Source of the DNA: Sediminibacterium sp. UBA657
GTDB lineage: Bacteria; Bacteroidota; Bacteroidia; Chitinophagales; Chitinophagaceae
Length of the DNA stretch: 64,000 nt
Assembly (NCBI GenBank): GCA_002299885.1
Contig: DBOB01000021.1
Location: 37,535-101,534, forward strand
Direction of reading: 5' to 3'
Under the pieces are notes generated by a model that made no database searches, was not told the DNA's origin, and saw nothing but the letters and a program-made list of their open reading frames with translations. Of this stretch, positions 17,944 through 26,424 are shown in pieces. A program made the translations under genes and the position numbers. Each line of letters opens with the position of its first letter. Within the stretch, counting starts at the first letter, position 1.

Positions 17944-18975
17944 ATGCATAAAAATACATTATTATTTAATCCTGATATGAGTTTTTTCGATCTTTTGCAA
18001 GAACTAAATAGATCAGGAAATGGTTTTCTGGTTATTATTGATACTAATGATAAATTGGTAGGAATAGTAACAGATGGTGATGTAAGAAGAGCAATTTTAA
18101 ATAAAAAAACAAATTCAATAAATGATGTAATAAATTTTTTTCCAATTACAGCTTCAAATAAATTATCTAGGCGTGAAAAGATCAAACTACTTAAGGATAT
18201 TAAAAGAAGACAAATTCCTGTGATAGATGATAATAAAAGTATAGTTGAGATATTTTATCTTGAAGATGACGATTTACATTATTATGAAAATCATGTTGTG
18301 ATAATGGCAGGCGGACTCGGATCAAGGTTGGGTGAATTAACTAAAGAAATTCCAAAACCTATGTTGGAAGTAGGAGGTAAACCTATTTTAGAACGAATAA
18401 TAAATTCATTTAAAGATTCTGGCTACAATAAATTTATAATTTGTTTAAATCATAAAGGTGAAATAATTAGAGATTACTTTAAAGATGGTAGTAATTTAGG
18501 TATTGAAATTGAATATACTTTCGAAGAAAAAAAAATGGGTACCGCTGGCGCACTTGGTCTAATTAATAACAAATTAATGCACCCTTTTTTTGTTGTTAAT
18601 GCGGATATTTTAACTACTGCAAAATATGAAGACCTAATGTCCTTTCATACTAATTCAACTGCCATGGCAACAATGTGTGTGAAAAAAATTCAGTTTCAAA
18701 TACCCTATGCTACAATAGAAATTGACTCATCTAATCATATTAAGGGCATCATTGAAAAACCTATACATGAATTCAACATTAATACCGGTATTTATGTGCT
18801 AAATCCTGAAATTCTTTTACAAATAAACAAAAATGAATATTTAGATATGACCACTTTGTTCGATTTATTGAATAAGAATAATTGTAAATTAATAACATAT
18901 GATCTTGATGAATATTGGTTAGATATTGGGATAAAATCTGACTATACAAAAGCTAATTTAGATATATCAATATAA
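17944..18975 (+). CDS. CBS-domain sugar-1-phosphate nucleotidyltransferase (PtmE/LegX-like)
   Basis: A 343-residue two-part enzyme. Residues 1-110 form a pair of CBS domains (GIVTDGDVRRAIL, RQIPVIDDNKSIVEIF). The rest is a nucleotidyltransferase with MAGGLGSRLGELTKEIPKPM and VGGKPILERII, NADI for metal binding and EKP. In Campylobacter this architecture belongs to PtmE, which makes GDP-glucosamine as the precursor of the GDP-linked legionaminic pathway. Its position between LegI and LegF supports the same role and suggests a GDP-sugar route here. The CBS pair may sense an adenosine nucleotide; that is general family knowledge. Confidence 0.85.
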   Translation: MHKNTLLFNPDMSFFDLLQELNRSGNGFLVIIDTNDKLVGIVTDGDVRRAILNKKTNSINDVINFFPITASNKLSRREKIKLLKDIKRRQIPVIDDNKSIVEIFYLEDDDLHYYENHVVIMAGGLGSRLGELTKEIPKPMLEVGGKPILERIINSFKDSGYNKFIICLNHKGEIIRDYFKDGSNLGIEIEYTFEEKKMGTAGALGLINNKLMHPFFVVNADILTTAKYEDLMSFHTNSTAMATMCVKKIQFQIPYATIEIDSSNHIKGIIEKPIHEFNINTGIYVLNPEILLQINKNEYLDMTTLFDLLNKNNCKLITYDLDEYWLDIGIKSDYTKANLDISI

Positions 18976-18979
18976 ATTT

Positions 18980-19678
18980 ATGAAGATAATTGCTGTAATT
19001 CCTGCAAGAGGTGGGTCGAAAAGAATACCTAAGAAAAATATTATTGATTTTATGGGCAAACCTATGATAGCATGGACAATTGAAGCTGCTATAGAATCTA
19101 AACTTTTTGATAGAGTAATAGTTAGCACAGACGATGAAGAAATTGCTTTAATTGCTAAACAATATGGTTGTGATGTACCTTTTTTAAGGGACTCGAATTC
19201 AGACGATATAACCCCTGTAAGTTTAGCTACAATAAGAGCTGTAGAACAAGCTGAGATATATTTTAATGAAGAATATGATATAGTAATTCAGTTAATGGCT
19301 AATACTCCATTAAGAACTTGTCAGGATATTATTGATCACTATAGATATTTTATTGATCAAAACAATAATTTTCAGATAAGTAGTTTTAAGTTTGGATGGA
19401 TGAATCCTTGGTGGTCTTTCAAAAAGTTGAATGATGGAAGTCATGAATGGATGCTTCCTGAAGGAGTTTCAAAGAGATCTCAAGATCTACCCAATCTTTT
19501 TTGTCCTACAGGAGCTATATGGATAGCCAGAAAAGAAGAGTTATTCCAAGAGCAAACATTTTATGGAAAGGGATTTAAATTCTATGAAATAGACTGGAAA
19601 TCTGCTGCTGATATCGATGATTTAGATGACTTACAATTTACAAAGGCAATTTATCTCCTTCTAAACAATAAACTTTAG
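18980..19678 (+). CDS. legF: CMP-nonulosonic acid synthetase (NeuA/LegF type)
   Basis: A 232-residue acylneuraminate cytidylyltransferase. The CTP-binding start is IAVIPARGGSKRIPKKNI, followed by RVIVSTDDEEIALIAK, VIQLMANTPLRTCQDI and PTGAIWIARKEEL. It activates the nonulosonic acid from the NeuB-type synthase as a CMP-sugar for transfer. The length matches single-domain NeuA/LegF enzymes. The stop TAG overlaps the GTG start of the next gene by one base, so the order synthase, nucleotidyltransferase, CMP-transferase, oxidoreductase is read as one unit. Confidence 0.9.
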   Translation: MKIIAVIPARGGSKRIPKKNIIDFMGKPMIAWTIEAAIESKLFDRVIVSTDDEEIALIAKQYGCDVPFLRDSNSDDITPVSLATIRAVEQAEIYFNEEYDIVIQLMANTPLRTCQDIIDHYRYFIDQNNNFQISSFKFGWMNPWWSFKKLNDGSHEWMLPEGVSKRSQDLPNLFCPTGAIWIARKEELFQEQTFYGKGFKFYEIDWKSAADIDDLDDLQFTKAIYLLLNNKL

Positions 19679-20646
19679 TGAAATATAGAGTCCTAATTAT
19701 TGGAGCTGGCAATATTGCATCTGGTTACGATGATGTAGATTCAGATATGTTCTTAACGCATGCACATGCGTTTAAATGCCATGATGGGTTTGAATTATTA
19801 GGATTTGTAGATATTGATAAAAAAAAGGCAAATACAGCAGCAAAAAAATGGGGCACCAATGCTTTCTTTAATTTAGAATCTGCAATACAAAAGTTTCAAT
19901 ATATTGACATCTTCTGTATTGCAGTCCCAGATGTTTTCCATTTTGAAATTTTACTTAAAGTTGCTGAACTAAAACCTAAATTTGTTTTTGCAGAAAAACC
20001 CTTAACTCAAACTTTATCCGAATCATTAATAATAAAAAATGTATATTCTTTAAATAAAATACCCTTAATGGTTAATTTTAAGAGAGCTTTTATCCCAGAG
20101 TTCAAATTTTTAGAATATGAAATCAAAAATAATTCTTTTGGAAAATTAAGAGATTTTTATGGCTTTTATAATAGGGGCTTAAAGCATAATGCTTCACATT
20201 TGTTCGATTTATTTTTTAGACTAACAGGAGAAAAAGATTTAATATTAACTCAATTTATAGATCAAATAAATGACTATTCTTTATCAGACTTATCTTATAG
20301 TTTTCTTGCAAAATCAAATAGTGGTGTGAATTTTAATTTAAAAAGTTTTAATGGAAACGAATATCCAATATTTGAACTTGATTTTCATTTTAGTGCTGGA
20401 CGAATTAGAGTAACTAACGCTGGAGAGATAATCGAAAAATATAAAAAACAGCCTTCATCTTTCAATGGATTAAGTACTATTAAGCTTTCTGAATCAATTG
20501 TTACATCGTTGAATAAATCATTTATTTATTCAATACAAAACATATATAATCACTTAACTTCAGGAGAAAAGGTAGTATCAGATATTGATGATACAATATT
20601 AGTAATGGGAGTAACAGAAAAAATTATTAAATCAATAATAAAATAA
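19678..20646 (+). CDS. Gfo/Idh/MocA family sugar oxidoreductase
   Basis: A 322-residue NAD(P)-dependent oxidoreductase. The Rossmann motif YRVLIIGAGNIASGYDD lies at the N-terminus, and FVFAEKPLTQTLSE is the family EKP motif with the cofactor-contacting lysine; the C-terminal half would be the alpha/beta substrate domain. It starts with GTG overlapping the legF stop. Related genes sit beside legionaminic synthases in other bacteria, and WbpB is in the same family, so it may oxidise a nucleotide sugar for the DegT aminotransferase encoded next. Exact substrate is unknown. Confidence 0.75.
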   Translation: MKYRVLIIGAGNIASGYDDVDSDMFLTHAHAFKCHDGFELLGFVDIDKKKANTAAKKWGTNAFFNLESAIQKFQYIDIFCIAVPDVFHFEILLKVAELKPKFVFAEKPLTQTLSESLIIKNVYSLNKIPLMVNFKRAFIPEFKFLEYEIKNNSFGKLRDFYGFYNRGLKHNASHLFDLFFRLTGEKDLILTQFIDQINDYSLSDLSYSFLAKSNSGVNFNLKSFNGNEYPIFELDFHFSAGRIRVTNAGEIIEKYKKQPSSFNGLSTIKLSESIVTSLNKSFIYSIQNIYNHLTSGEKVVSDIDDTILVMGVTEKIIKSIIK

Positions 20647-20648
20647 AT

Positions 20649-22019
20649 ATGTCTAAATTAGCAATTTTAGGTGGTACACCTATTAGAACAATTGATTTCC
20701 CCAACAGAAAATCTATGGGCAGAGAAGAGTTAGAGGCGGCTCAAAGAGTTTTAGAATCAGACATTCTTTCTGGTTTTGTTGGAGTTGCAGGTAATTTTTT
20801 TAACGGAGGAACCGAAGTAAGATCTTTTGAAAATAAATGGGCTAATGAATACGGTTTTAAACATGGAATTAGTGTTAATTCCTGGACAACTGGCCTTCAG
20901 GTTGCAGTTGGAGCAATTGGAATTGAACCGGGAGATGAGGTAATATGCTCACCATATACTATGTCAGCATCTGCAACATCAGTTTTATTTTACGGGGGTA
21001 TTCCCGTATTTGCAGATATTGATAGAGATAGATATACTTTAGATCCCAAATCTGTTGAGGAGAAAATTACACCCAGAACCAAAGCTATTTTAGTTGTTCA
21101 TTTATTTGGTTATCCAGCTGATATGGATGCTATTATGGCAATTGCAAAGAGGCACAATTTAAGAGTAATTGAAGACGCAGCTCAAGCACCTGGTGTTTTG
21201 TACAAAAATAGACCTGTAGGCGCTATTGGCGATATAGGTGGCTTTAGCCTTAATTTTCATAAACATATACATACAGGAGAAGGTGGGCTATTGGTTACAC
21301 AAAATGACGATTTAGCATTAAGATCTCAGTTGATTAGGAATCATGGTGAAAATGCAACTGAGGCCTATGGTGTATCGGATATATCTAATACCATTGGTAG
21401 TAATTATAGATTTACTGAAATCCAAGCAGCAATTGCAATTGAACAGTTTAAAAAATTAAAAGGATTCCTGAATCATAGAAAAAACATTGGAGCATACTTG
21501 ACAGCTAGACTCAATAATATTGATGGCTTAAGTGTACAGCATTTAGAAGAAGGTTCAACTCACTCATATTATATGTTTCCAATTAGGTATAATGAAGAGG
21601 TCTTTGGTATCCCTAGAAATTTGTTTTTAAGAGCTGTTTCAGCAGAACTACCTAAGCCTAATTACTGGGACACCACCCCTCTAGCTGAAGCATATGTAAA
21701 GCCGTTATATTTAAATCCTGTGTATCAACAAAAGATAGCAATAGGGAAAAAAGGATTCCCTTTTAATATGAATCCTGGTATTGAATATGATTACTCCAAA
21801 GGTCTTTGCCCTGTTACTGAAAAATTATATGAAAAAGAATTGATGATTTCTCCATTAGTCCGAGAGGGTATTTCGCTTGATGATATTTCTGATTTTGCTA
21901 ATGCAATTGAGAAGACCATAGAAAATATAAATGATTTAAAGTCAGCAAAACATTTAATTTCAGAATCGTCCGAACTATATGACGCTGCCAAGGCAATAGA
22001 GGATAATGTAAAAAAGTAA
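20649..22019 (+). CDS. DegT/DnrJ/EryC1/StrS sugar aminotransferase
   Basis: A 456-residue PLP aminotransferase, about 80 residues longer than LegC in the same operon. It has NSWTTGLQVAVGA, EVICSPYTMSASATS, VIEDAAQAPG and the PLP-lysine region FSLNFHKHIHTGEGG. The histidine-rich surroundings (FHKHIHTGEGG) and the N-terminal AILGGTPIRT motif belong to a longer DegT subgroup. It probably aminates a keto sugar made by the preceding oxidoreductase, giving a second amino sugar besides the nonulosonic acid; this pairing is inference. The next gene starts two bases after the stop. Confidence 0.82.
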   Translation: MSKLAILGGTPIRTIDFPNRKSMGREELEAAQRVLESDILSGFVGVAGNFFNGGTEVRSFENKWANEYGFKHGISVNSWTTGLQVAVGAIGIEPGDEVICSPYTMSASATSVLFYGGIPVFADIDRDRYTLDPKSVEEKITPRTKAILVVHLFGYPADMDAIMAIAKRHNLRVIEDAAQAPGVLYKNRPVGAIGDIGGFSLNFHKHIHTGEGGLLVTQNDDLALRSQLIRNHGENATEAYGVSDISNTIGSNYRFTEIQAAIAIEQFKKLKGFLNHRKNIGAYLTARLNNIDGLSVQHLEEGSTHSYYMFPIRYNEEVFGIPRNLFLRAVSAELPKPNYWDTTPLAEAYVKPLYLNPVYQQKIAIGKKGFPFNMNPGIEYDYSKGLCPVTEKLYEKELMISPLVREGISLDDISDFANAIEKTIENINDLKSAKHLISESSELYDAAKAIEDNVKK

Positions 22020-22021
22020 TC

Positions 22022-23017
22022 TTGGATAATTTATTTAGAAATAAACGAATACTATTTGTTTTTAGTGACCCAGCAGGAGCAAAATCATTACTGGCGTTTT
22101 CTAAATTAAAAAAAAATATATTTAATGAATATTTAATTTTAAGCAATAGACATCATCCATTCTTTACAGAATTTGATTGCGATGTAAAAATTATTTCTAA
22201 TGATATAGAAAAGCTAACTCAAGTAATAATTAAATTTAAACCTAATGTCATATTTACTGCTACTTCTTTTCCTGTAGGAATTGAATTGAATTGCATAAAA
22301 ATCGCTGAAAATTTAAGTAACTTAATCACTATTAGCTTTGTTGATCATTGGATAAATTTTAAGGCAAGATTTATTGAAAATGAAATTACTTATTTCCCTG
22401 ACATAATTTTAGTGTTAGATAGTCGAGCAAAAGAATATGCACAAAAGGAAGGGATTCCTAAAAGTAAATTATTTGAATTTGAAAATCCATATTATAGTTA
22501 TCTTAAATTGTGGAAATCAAAATTATCACTTGATGAAATTAACAAAATTATAAACACCAACAAAAAATACTATTTATATGCTCCAGAACCGCTATCAAAT
22601 TTCGAGCTAGAAAATAAATTTGGGTTTGACGAGTTTAAAGTATTAAACTTTATTTATGATAATTTATTTAAATCAAACTTAAATCATGAATATGATTTTA
22701 TTTTAATTTACAAATGTCATCCAAATCAGACAATAGAGTATGTTGAGAGTATGATACGAAGTAGATGCTCTTTAGTAGAAATAAAAAATATAACTATAAT
22801 TGATGATTCAATCGTAAATATAAATGATTTGATTTTTCATTCAATTGGAGTTTTTGGAATTTTTTCAAATAGTTTAATTGAGTCAACTTTAATTGGGAAA
22901 AAAACAGCCCAAGTTATCCCTTTTCTATCTGATTCTAATTTAAATCCTCTTAAAGATATAAAAGGAATAGTGGTTATTAAAAGTAATTTGGATATATTAA
23001 ATTTTGTAAACTATTAA
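22022..23017 (+). CDS. Unknown protein, possibly GT-B-fold glycosyltransferase or epimerase
   Basis: A 331-residue protein I cannot assign to a family. It begins RILFVFSDPAGAKSLLAF, a strand-loop-helix like that of GT-B enzymes, has ILSNRHHPFF, a second-domain-like region IYKCHPNQTIEY and a late GVFGIFSNSLIESTLIGKK resembling the nucleotide-binding loop of KpsS/KpsC-like transferases. The start is TTG 22022, two bases after the previous stop. In a legionaminic pathway the hydrolysing 2-epimerase (LegG/NeuC) is not obvious in this operon, so this GT-B-like protein is a candidate for that missing step, or it is a transferase. No signal peptide or membrane helix. Confidence 0.5.
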   Translation: MDNLFRNKRILFVFSDPAGAKSLLAFSKLKKNIFNEYLILSNRHHPFFTEFDCDVKIISNDIEKLTQVIIKFKPNVIFTATSFPVGIELNCIKIAENLSNLITISFVDHWINFKARFIENEITYFPDIILVLDSRAKEYAQKEGIPKSKLFEFENPYYSYLKLWKSKLSLDEINKIINTNKKYYLYAPEPLSNFELENKFGFDEFKVLNFIYDNLFKSNLNHEYDFILIYKCHPNQTIEYVESMIRSRCSLVEIKNITIIDDSIVNINDLIFHSIGVFGIFSNSLIESTLIGKKTAQVIPFLSDSNLNPLKDIKGIVVIKSNLDILNFVNY

Positions 23018-23019
23018 AA

Positions 23020-23625
23020 ATGGAAGATAATCAAAAAATAGACAAAAGAAATGTGTTTTTAAAGGGTAAATGTATTTCATTGTGTTCATTGTCAACCACT
23101 GATATAGAAAAATCTAATTGGTATGGTTGGTTCAATGATGAACATATCTGCACTTTTACTCAAAAACACTATTTCCCTAATTCGCAAAATAAACAAATAA
23201 AATTTTTAAATGAAATTGAAGGTAAAAGCAATTTAATTGTTTTAGGAATAGTACATGATGATATGTTGGTAGGAGTATGTAGTCTTAATGACATTAATTT
23301 TATAAATCGTAATTGTTCAATATCAATTTTTATTGGTGAAAAAATTAAAGATGAAAATGTATCGTTGGAGACTTTTTATTTATTGTTAAAACACGCCTTC
23401 TATTGTTTAAACCTAAATAAAGTTAGTATGGGCCAGCACATTAAATTAAAACTATTTTTTACAAGATTGAGTCTTGCATTTGGTTTTATTAATGAAGGAG
23501 TAGCAAGAGCAGAGATTTATAAAAGCGGAAAATATTTTGATGTAATTAATTCAAGTGTCCTTAAAAGTGAATTTGATGAAAAAATTAAAGATCCTACTAA
23601 TACCTTTATTAAAGCATTCAAGTAG
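23020..23625 (+). CDS. GNAT-family N-acetyltransferase
   Basis: A 201-residue protein whose start FLKGKCISLCSLSTTDIE and following YGWFNDEHICTFTQKHYFP resemble the sugar-modifying GNAT group that includes PseH. Motif-A-like strands LIVLGIVHDDMLVGVCSL and SISIFIGEK support acetyl-CoA-type binding. It could acetylate an amino group of the nonulosonic acid precursor or of the second amino sugar made by the DegT enzyme. The pantetheine-binding Q/RxxGxG loop is not well kept, so cofactor preference is uncertain. A 175-base gap follows. Confidence 0.7.
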   Translation: MEDNQKIDKRNVFLKGKCISLCSLSTTDIEKSNWYGWFNDEHICTFTQKHYFPNSQNKQIKFLNEIEGKSNLIVLGIVHDDMLVGVCSLNDINFINRNCSISIFIGEKIKDENVSLETFYLLLKHAFYCLNLNKVSMGQHIKLKLFFTRLSLAFGFINEGVARAEIYKSGKYFDVINSSVLKSEFDEKIKDPTNTFIKAFK

Positions 23626-23800
23626 TAGCTTTAAATTTTCACTAACAGAATAACAGTTCACCGTTTAATTTGTGACCATTTTTTTATTTTAATTTATTAA
23701 AAGCGAATTTTCAAATTTTTTTTCAGTTTGATAATTAATCTTATGCAAATTTCTAAGTGACTCAATCTTTTAAAGTATTACCAAAAAACTTGTTGTATTT
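23626..23800. other. Short non-coding gap inside the glycan operon
   Basis: The only gap above 100 bases within the operon. It is very AT-rich, with T runs at about 23680-23692 and 23717-23723, but I find no convincing hairpin terminator or TAnnTTTG box. It may separate the sugar-synthesis half of the operon from the assembly half. Confidence 0.3.
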
Positions 23801-25150
23801 ATGAACATATTATGTTACGTAGCCCCTAACTGTAAGGATCTTTTTAAAGCCATTGTTAATGGAATATCTAATGATGCTAATATGATTTCAATTAGTATGT
23901 ATAATTCTTGTGATGAAACAGATTTTACAAAACGTTATTATGAAAGAATTTCAAACTATCAAATTAAAAAAGATATTACTCAGCAAGATTACGAAATTTA
24001 TTATAGATGTAGGCTATTGCGTGAATTGAAATTTGATGAAGCAATATGTCATATTATGCTGACTAGAGAATTGGTTAATTCTGTCATTACTAAAATCAAG
24101 CCCTCAATGATTTTAATTGAATCCACTGATCAGTATATAATCGATATATTGCAATATTCTGCTAAAGAAAATAATATCCCTGTAGTTGGGCTTGTGAGAA
24201 CATTTATAAACGGCTATATAAGATTTTCTGTAAAAGGGGAAATGTTGTCTATCAGAAAGCCTAATGATTCTGAAATAGATAAAGTTTATAATGAAATAAA
24301 TAAAGACAGCTACTATCCATCCAATCTAATTTCTATAAAGAAAAATATTTTCAAGTGGGTTTTTATTAATTGGCTAAAAAATATTATAAAAGTACCCTAC
24401 TTTCAGCTAGCACGTAAATTACCTTATTCTAAATTTAATTACCATTATTGGTCAACTATAGTGGTTGTGTTAAAATATTTTCTTTTCCTAAAGCCCAAAT
24501 TTGAAGTTGGGGACAAGAACTTCATTAATACCTTGAAGTCAAGCAAAAAAAAAGTTATATTAATTCCTTTACAACATGTACCGGAAGGAACAATTGATTA
24601 TTGGTGTGATGATTTATCAGTTATCGATTACCATAATTATTTAATAAAATTAGTTTCTAAACTTTCAAAGAATTTTATTATATTGATTAAGGAGCACCCT
24701 GGTTCAATTGGGTTTAGAAATCCAAATATTTACAAAAAGCTTAAAGTCAATGAAAGTGTCATATTTGCTCCCATATCTTACCCAAGTATTGATTGTATTA
24801 ATCTCTGTGATGCAGTTTTGGTTTGGACAGGGTCTATTGGCTTCGAAGCAGCATTCAGAGGGAAACCTGTATTTACTGTTTCAAATCCATACTATTTGTT
24901 TGGGGAAAGGTTTATGAGGATTAATATTGATGTGGAAATAATTTCAATGTTGAATTTTATTGATAAATATTCAAAAATTAAAATTACGGAATCAGAAAAA
25001 TATAGTATGGTTTCTTTTTTATTAAATTCTTTTTTTAAAGGGACATTTAGAAATGATGGATCCTTTAAAAATTCTAATCCTAAACATATAGCTGAGGCTA
25101 ATGATTTGGGGAAAGAAATAAAAAAGTATTATTTTAAAATAAATGCGTAG
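23801..25150 (+). CDS. Putative capsule-type glycosyltransferase (GT-B, KpsS/KpsC-like C-terminus)
   Basis: A 449-residue protein without signal peptide or membrane helix. The C-terminal half carries FIILIKEHPGSIGFRNP and CDAVLVWTGSIGFEAAFRGKPVFTV, the KEHP and G-S-x-G-F-E motifs shared by KpsS/KpsC and related capsule or lipid-A-linked transferases that use CMP-sugars. CMP-nonulosonic acid is made in the same operon, so it is a reasonable candidate for the transferase that adds it to the glycan; this is inference. The N-terminal half (residues 1-200) has no recognised motif. Its stop overlaps the flippase start by eight bases. Confidence 0.55.
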   Translation: MNILCYVAPNCKDLFKAIVNGISNDANMISISMYNSCDETDFTKRYYERISNYQIKKDITQQDYEIYYRCRLLRELKFDEAICHIMLTRELVNSVITKIKPSMILIESTDQYIIDILQYSAKENNIPVVGLVRTFINGYIRFSVKGEMLSIRKPNDSEIDKVYNEINKDSYYPSNLISIKKNIFKWVFINWLKNIIKVPYFQLARKLPYSKFNYHYWSTIVVVLKYFLFLKPKFEVGDKNFINTLKSSKKKVILIPLQHVPEGTIDYWCDDLSVIDYHNYLIKLVSKLSKNFIILIKEHPGSIGFRNPNIYKKLKVNESVIFAPISYPSIDCINLCDAVLVWTGSIGFEAAFRGKPVFTVSNPYYLFGERFMRINIDVEIISMLNFIDKYSKIKITESEKYSMVSFLLNSFFKGTFRNDGSFKNSNPKHIAEANDLGKEIKKYYFKINA

Positions 25151-26408
25151 TTTCTCCCAGTTATTTTTAAAACTAAATTTGAGTTTTAAAAAGTATTTAC
25201 TTTTTGCATTTTTAGCAACATTTGCTTCTTTTATTAAATACTTTCTATATGCGAAATTTTTCGGTGAAGAAATGTTTTCTTACTACTCTTCTGTAGAATT
25301 ATTTTCAGCATATGCTCTATATTTTGGTTCATTAGGTATTTTTGATGGCGTATCTTTACTAATTCCAACACTTAAATCCAAAAGTGATTATAGTCAGAAA
25401 AATTTAATTATCCAGGAAAGTCTGACTTTTATTATCGTAGTAACTTTAATATTAAGCTCGATAGTGGGCTTTTTTACATTTTTTTATTCAAATATTAATA
25501 TATTTCTGATTATTCTAGTTATATTATATATTTCTTTGTCTAACGTATATAATTATGGTTTAATGATAATTAATTCACACTCAAATTCATCTGACTTTGT
25601 AAAGTTAACATTCATAAAAAATATTTTTTCTATTTCTATATCATTATATGTAGGTTTATCTACAAATTTATATGGTTTATTGATTTCAGAGGCCTCAATA
25701 TTATTTTTCATTTTACTATATATTTCTTTGTTTAAAAAATATTTTTCGTTTTCTAAACTCTTTTTGAATATAAATAGTGTTATTAATACATGTAAATTAG
25801 GTTTTCCACTTTTAATAAATAATTTATTGAATAATGGGTCTCGAAATATTGAACGTTTTCTATTGATTTCACTCGGGGGAATCGTATTATTTGGAAATTA
25901 TAGCTTTGCTTCAATAGTAATCACGGTTTCATTGAGTATCCAAGGAATTTTATTACAATATTTAATGCCTCGTATTTCTACTAACAAAAACAATAAAGAC
26001 ATCTTACGTACTTATGTAAAATATATTGATCAATTAATTATTGTAATAGCAATTACAATGATTATTTTTTATCCAATATTTTTGTATATCATTTCTTTTA
26101 TAAGCGAGAATTTAATAGTGGGTTTTACTAGTGGTTTTTCAGTTATGAAATATCTTTATTTCGGAATGCTAGCGCAATTCTTTTATTTGTATCAGTCATT
26201 TTTTTTTGTTTTGAAGAATTCAAAAAATCTAAATTATATTACTTTCTTGAGTTTAATTTTATCCATATTAATTAGTGTTATTCTTTTATATAATGGCTTT
26301 ACAATTGAAATTGTAGCGATTTCAATTGTAATAAATAGACTTCTATTTGGAATCATAATCCGCGTTTTATTGCACTATACATATATAATAAATTTTAATA
26401 ATAGATAA
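25143..26408 (+). CDS. wzx: Wzx-type polysaccharide flippase (MOP superfamily)
   Basis: A 421-residue, strongly hydrophobic protein with about 12 predicted transmembrane helices spread along its length and basic loops, as for Wzx/RfbX flippases. The N-terminal KYLLFAFLATFASFIKYFLY and mid-protein KLGFPLLINNLLNNGSRNIE match the MOP pattern. It would move undecaprenyl-linked repeat units across the inner membrane. It is followed directly by a Wzy-like polymerase and preceded by a transferase, the usual Wzx/Wzy block. Codon use is extremely AT-rich. Sequence identity within this family is low, so the call rests on topology and context. Confidence 0.75.
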   Translation: MRSFSQLFLKLNLSFKKYLLFAFLATFASFIKYFLYAKFFGEEMFSYYSSVELFSAYALYFGSLGIFDGVSLLIPTLKSKSDYSQKNLIIQESLTFIIVVTLILSSIVGFFTFFYSNINIFLIILVILYISLSNVYNYGLMIINSHSNSSDFVKLTFIKNIFSISISLYVGLSTNLYGLLISEASILFFILLYISLFKKYFSFSKLFLNINSVINTCKLGFPLLINNLLNNGSRNIERFLLISLGGIVLFGNYSFASIVITVSLSIQGILLQYLMPRISTNKNNKDILRTYVKYIDQLIIVIAITMIIFYPIFLYIISFISENLIVGFTSGFSVMKYLYFGMLAQFFYLYQSFFFVLKNSKNLNYITFLSLILSILISVILLYNGFTIEIVAISIVINRLLFGIIIRVLLHYTYIINFNNR

Positions 26409-26424
26409 ATTACATAAAATTATT

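Noticed and set aside
23641..23700. Terminator in the gap before 23801
   Set aside because: Only a 4-5 bp imperfect stem before the T-run.
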